From an uncultured Clostridium sp. (GTDB lineage: Bacteria; Bacillota; Clostridia; Lachnospirales; Lachnospiraceae): a DNA stretch of 9,088 bases. Of the stretch, positions 7,522-9,088 are shown piece by piece. The notes under the pieces were generated by a model. It was not told the DNA's origin, did no database searches, and saw only the letters and a program-made list of their open reading frames with translations. Position numbers and translations under genes: made by a program. The stretch is from positions 1-9,088 of the forward strand of contig URUX01000099.1 in NCBI GenBank assembly GCA_900551135.1, read 5' to 3'. How positions within the stretch are numbered: the stretch's first letter is position 1; each line of letters opens with the position of its first letter.

Positions 7522-7550
7522 TTCAGAAAAATAGAAGCAGAAGATATAAT
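7522..7550 (+). promoter_or_regulatory. Candidate sigma-A promoter of the solute-binding lipoprotein
   Basis: -35 TTCAGA (7522-7527, four of six consensus bases), 17-bp spacer, perfect -10 TATAAT (7545-7550). Transcription would start near 7557, giving a leader of about 43 nt. The weak -35 box fits a promoter needing an activator, plausibly the divergently encoded AraC-type regulator. Confidence 0.6.
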
Positions 7551-7586
7551 AAAACCATAGTCAAGAACGACAAACACAGAGAAATG

Positions 7587-7592
7587 AGGAGG
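7587..7592 (+). promoter_or_regulatory. Ribosome binding site of the lipoprotein gene
   Basis: Perfect AGGAGG, 7 nt before the ATG at 7600. This is consistent with the high expression expected of a binding protein. Confidence 0.85.
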
Positions 7593-7599
7593 ATGTAAC

Positions 7600-8961
7600 A
7601 TGAAAAAAAGATTGGTAAGCCTTACACTGGCAGCATCTTTGGCAGCAGCAAGTCTGGCAGGATGCGGAAGTTCCGACGCAGATGCAACTACCGCAGCTCC
7701 AGCAGCAGATACGACTGCAGCAGAGGGTTCTGAGGCAGCAGCAGATACAACCGCTGCAGCTTCCGGAGAAAACACCACATTAAAATGGTCTGTATGGGAT
7801 ATCAGCCTGACCACATATTATGAGCCGTTAATCGAAGCATTTGAAGCTTCCCATCCTGGAGTAACCGTTGAAATGATAGACCTGGGTTCTTCTGATTACC
7901 AGACTGTACTTGCAACAGAATTAACTGGTTCCGGATCTGACTTTGACGTTGTTTGTGTAAAAGACGTTCCAGGATATGCAACCTTAGTAAACAAAGGCGT
8001 ATTAGAGCCGCTGGATGATTTAATTGCAAAAGACGGCGTTGATTTAAGCGCATACGGCGGAATCACCGATCAGGTAACCGTAGACGGCAAGCTGTATGAA
8101 CTGCCATTCAGAAGCGATTTCTGGGTACTGTTCTACAACAAAGATATCTTTGATGCAGCTGGCGTAGAATATCCTTCTAATGATATGACATTTGAGCAGT
8201 ATGACGAACTGGCAAGAAAAGTAACCAACACCGAACCAGGACAGGAAGTTTACGGTGCCCACTACCATACCTGGAGAAGTGCAGTTCAGCTGTTCGGCAT
8301 CCTGGATGGCAAAAACTCTATCGTAGGCGGCAGCTACGACTTTACAAAGCCATACTATGAGATGATTTTAAAACAGCAGCAGGATGGCGTATGCCAGGAT
8401 TATGCAACCTTAAAGACCTCCAGCCTTCATTACTCCGGCGCATTCTCTCAGGGCAACGTAGCTATGATGAACATGGGCTCCTGGTTCATTCCAACCCTGA
8501 TTGACAAGATTAAAGCTGGCGAGTATACCGACTGCACCAACTGGGGTCTTGCAAAATACCCTCATGCAGAAGGCGTAGAACCAGGTTCTACTCTGGCAAC
8601 CATTACCTCTTTAGCTATCCCGACTTCTGCTCCTCACAAGGATTTGGCCTGGGAGTTTGTAAAATTCGTAACTGGCGAAGAAGGCGCTGAGATTATTGCT
8701 TCTACTGGTTCTATTCCTGCAACCATGAACAGCGCGATTGCAGAACTGGTAGCATCTGTAGACGGATTCCCGGCTGACGAAAGCAGCAAGGAAGCTCTTC
8801 AGACTGCAAATCTGTATCTGGAAATGCCAGTACATGCAAAGAGTGCAGAAATGGAAACCATTTTAAACGAGGCTCACGACGGTATCATGACCGAGAGCAT
8901 TACCATTGATGAAGGTATCGCTCAGATGAATGAAAAAATCGGTGCACTTCTGGCTGAATAA
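7600..8961 (+). CDS. ABC sugar transporter, solute-binding lipoprotein (family 1, CUT1 type)
   Basis: Surface lipoprotein of 453 residues that captures an extracellular solute, probably an oligosaccharide, for an ABC importer. The signal peptide is MKKRLVSLTLAASLAAASLA; the lipobox LAGC gives a lipidated Cys22. Residues 23-60 form a Thr/Ala/Asp/Gly-rich tether with an imperfect repeat (AADTTAA twice). The mature domain starts at LKWSVWD (61). Family-1 features are LIEAFEASHPGVTVE (77-91), FDVVCV (115-120), LYELPFRSDFWVLFYNKDIF (165-184) and FSQGNVAMMNMGSWFIP (282-298), with WEFVKFVTGEEG near 351. Length matches the family. It is transcribed divergently from the kinase operon. No permease lies in the window; in CUT1 operons two usually follow. 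The ligand is not readable from sequence. The link to the lyase as supplier of an uronide oligosaccharide is inferred from position. Confidence 0.93.
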   Translation: MKKRLVSLTLAASLAAASLAGCGSSDADATTAAPAADTTAAEGSEAAADTTAAASGENTTLKWSVWDISLTTYYEPLIEAFEASHPGVTVEMIDLGSSDYQTVLATELTGSGSDFDVVCVKDVPGYATLVNKGVLEPLDDLIAKDGVDLSAYGGITDQVTVDGKLYELPFRSDFWVLFYNKDIFDAAGVEYPSNDMTFEQYDELARKVTNTEPGQEVYGAHYHTWRSAVQLFGILDGKNSIVGGSYDFTKPYYEMILKQQQDGVCQDYATLKTSSLHYSGAFSQGNVAMMNMGSWFIPTLIDKIKAGEYTDCTNWGLAKYPHAEGVEPGSTLATITSLAIPTSAPHKDLAWEFVKFVTGEEGAEIIASTGSIPATMNSAIAELVASVDGFPADESSKEALQTANLYLEMPVHAKSAEMETILNEAHDGIMTESITIDEGIAQMNEKIGALLAE

Positions 8962-8984
8962 TACGTAACTATTCAGGACGGCGG

Positions 8985-9045
8985 GAAATCTGGCGTAAAA
9001 AGTCGTGTCAAGCTGGCATGTAAACAGCTTTTTACACCAGATTTC
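8985..9045 (+). repeat. Long inverted repeat after the lipoprotein gene
   Basis: Arms 8985-9002 and 9028-9045 are 18 nt each and complementary at 17 of 18 positions (one C-A mismatch), with a 25-nt loop. The left arm starts GAAATCTGG and the right arm ends CCAGATTTC. Inside, AAGCTG (9010-9015) can pair with CAGCTT (9025-9030), which is followed by more T (five T at 9029-9033). This smaller hairpin shares bases with the right arm of the long stem, so the two folds exclude each other. The element could stabilise the lipoprotein mRNA 3' end, partly terminate transcription before downstream permeases, or be a small dispersed palindromic repeat. Confidence 0.75.
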
Positions 9046-9046
9046 A

Positions 9047-9066
9047 CATCGGAGGAATCTCCGATG
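9047..9066 (+). terminator. Stem-loop, possible partial terminator or processing hairpin
   Basis: CATCGGAG (9047-9054) pairs perfectly with CTCCGATG (9059-9066) around a GAAT loop. The tract that follows, CTTCTTGTT, is pyrimidine-rich but not a true T-run, so termination would be inefficient. It lies 1 nt after the long inverted repeat. Attenuation or 3'-end protection, keeping the binding protein more abundant than its permeases, is a plausible role. Confidence 0.55.
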
Positions 9067-9073
9067 CTTCTTG

Positions 9074-9088
9074 TTCGGCAAAGCCGGA
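9074..9088 (+). repeat. Third small hairpin at the window edge
   Basis: TTCGGC (9074-9079) and GCCGGA (9083-9088) pair with one G-U wobble around an AAA loop. The window ends at its last base, so any T-run that would make it a terminator cannot be seen. Confidence 0.35.

Noticed and set aside
7560..7576. Possible catabolite-repression (cre) site after the lipoprotein -10 box
   Set aside because: The AACGAC core has a CG, but the flanks do not match the cre consensus on either side.
7422..7814. Minus-strand 130-residue open frame rich in Ala/Ser
   Set aside because: It is the reverse reading of the lipoprotein's repetitive signal and tether codons and has no supporting start or homology.
8863..9081. 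Minus-strand 72-residue open frame at the right edge
   Set aside because: It spans the lipoprotein 3' end and the inverted repeats and resembles nothing known. The hairpins explain the region better.

Overview
The window looks like Bacillota, most likely a Clostridia/Lachnospiraceae-type gut commensal. This rests on strong AGGAGG ribosome binding sites, a YesM/YesN-type two-component pair with an AraC output domain, and a CUT1-type sugar-binding lipoprotein with a Cys lipobox and a Thr/Ala-rich tether. The genus cannot be fixed from sequence alone. Nothing mobile, no rRNA or tRNA gene and no CRISPR array was seen.

Layout. (1) Positions 2-1913, plus strand: the 3' part of an ABC-2-type exporter operon. 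The ATPase runs in from the left with its Walker A motif inside the window, and the multispanning permease overlaps it by 68 nt. (2) Positions 1924-7314, minus strand: a compact three-gene operon in the order histidine kinase, response regulator, heparinase II/III-like lyase. Its genes overlap by 23 nt and by 1 nt, so they are probably translationally coupled. It converges on the ABC permease with only a 10-nt gap. (3) Positions 7315-7599: a divergent regulatory region with one promoter candidate facing each way and overlapping dyads on the kinase promoter. (4) Positions 7600-8961, plus strand: a solute-binding lipoprotein. (5) Positions 8962-9088: a non-coding tail holding a long 18-bp-arm inverted repeat and two further hairpins. 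It probably separates the binding protein from permease genes lying beyond the window.

Working model (inference): the surface lipoprotein captures an oligosaccharide, and permeases outside the window import it. The membrane kinase senses the ligand outside the cell and phosphorylates the AraC-type regulator, which activates the divergent binding-protein promoter. The lyase has no signal peptide, so it would cleave the imported, probably uronic-acid-containing, oligosaccharide in the cytoplasm. This resembles a Gram-positive polysaccharide utilisation locus for a glycosaminoglycan-like or other uronide glycan. The substrate cannot be read from the sequence. The ABC-2 exporter at the left is probably unrelated. 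I found no convincing wholly new system. The most unusual points are the pairing of an intracellular lyase with its own sensor, the stacked RNA structures after the lipoprotein gene, and the start region of the ABC permease.
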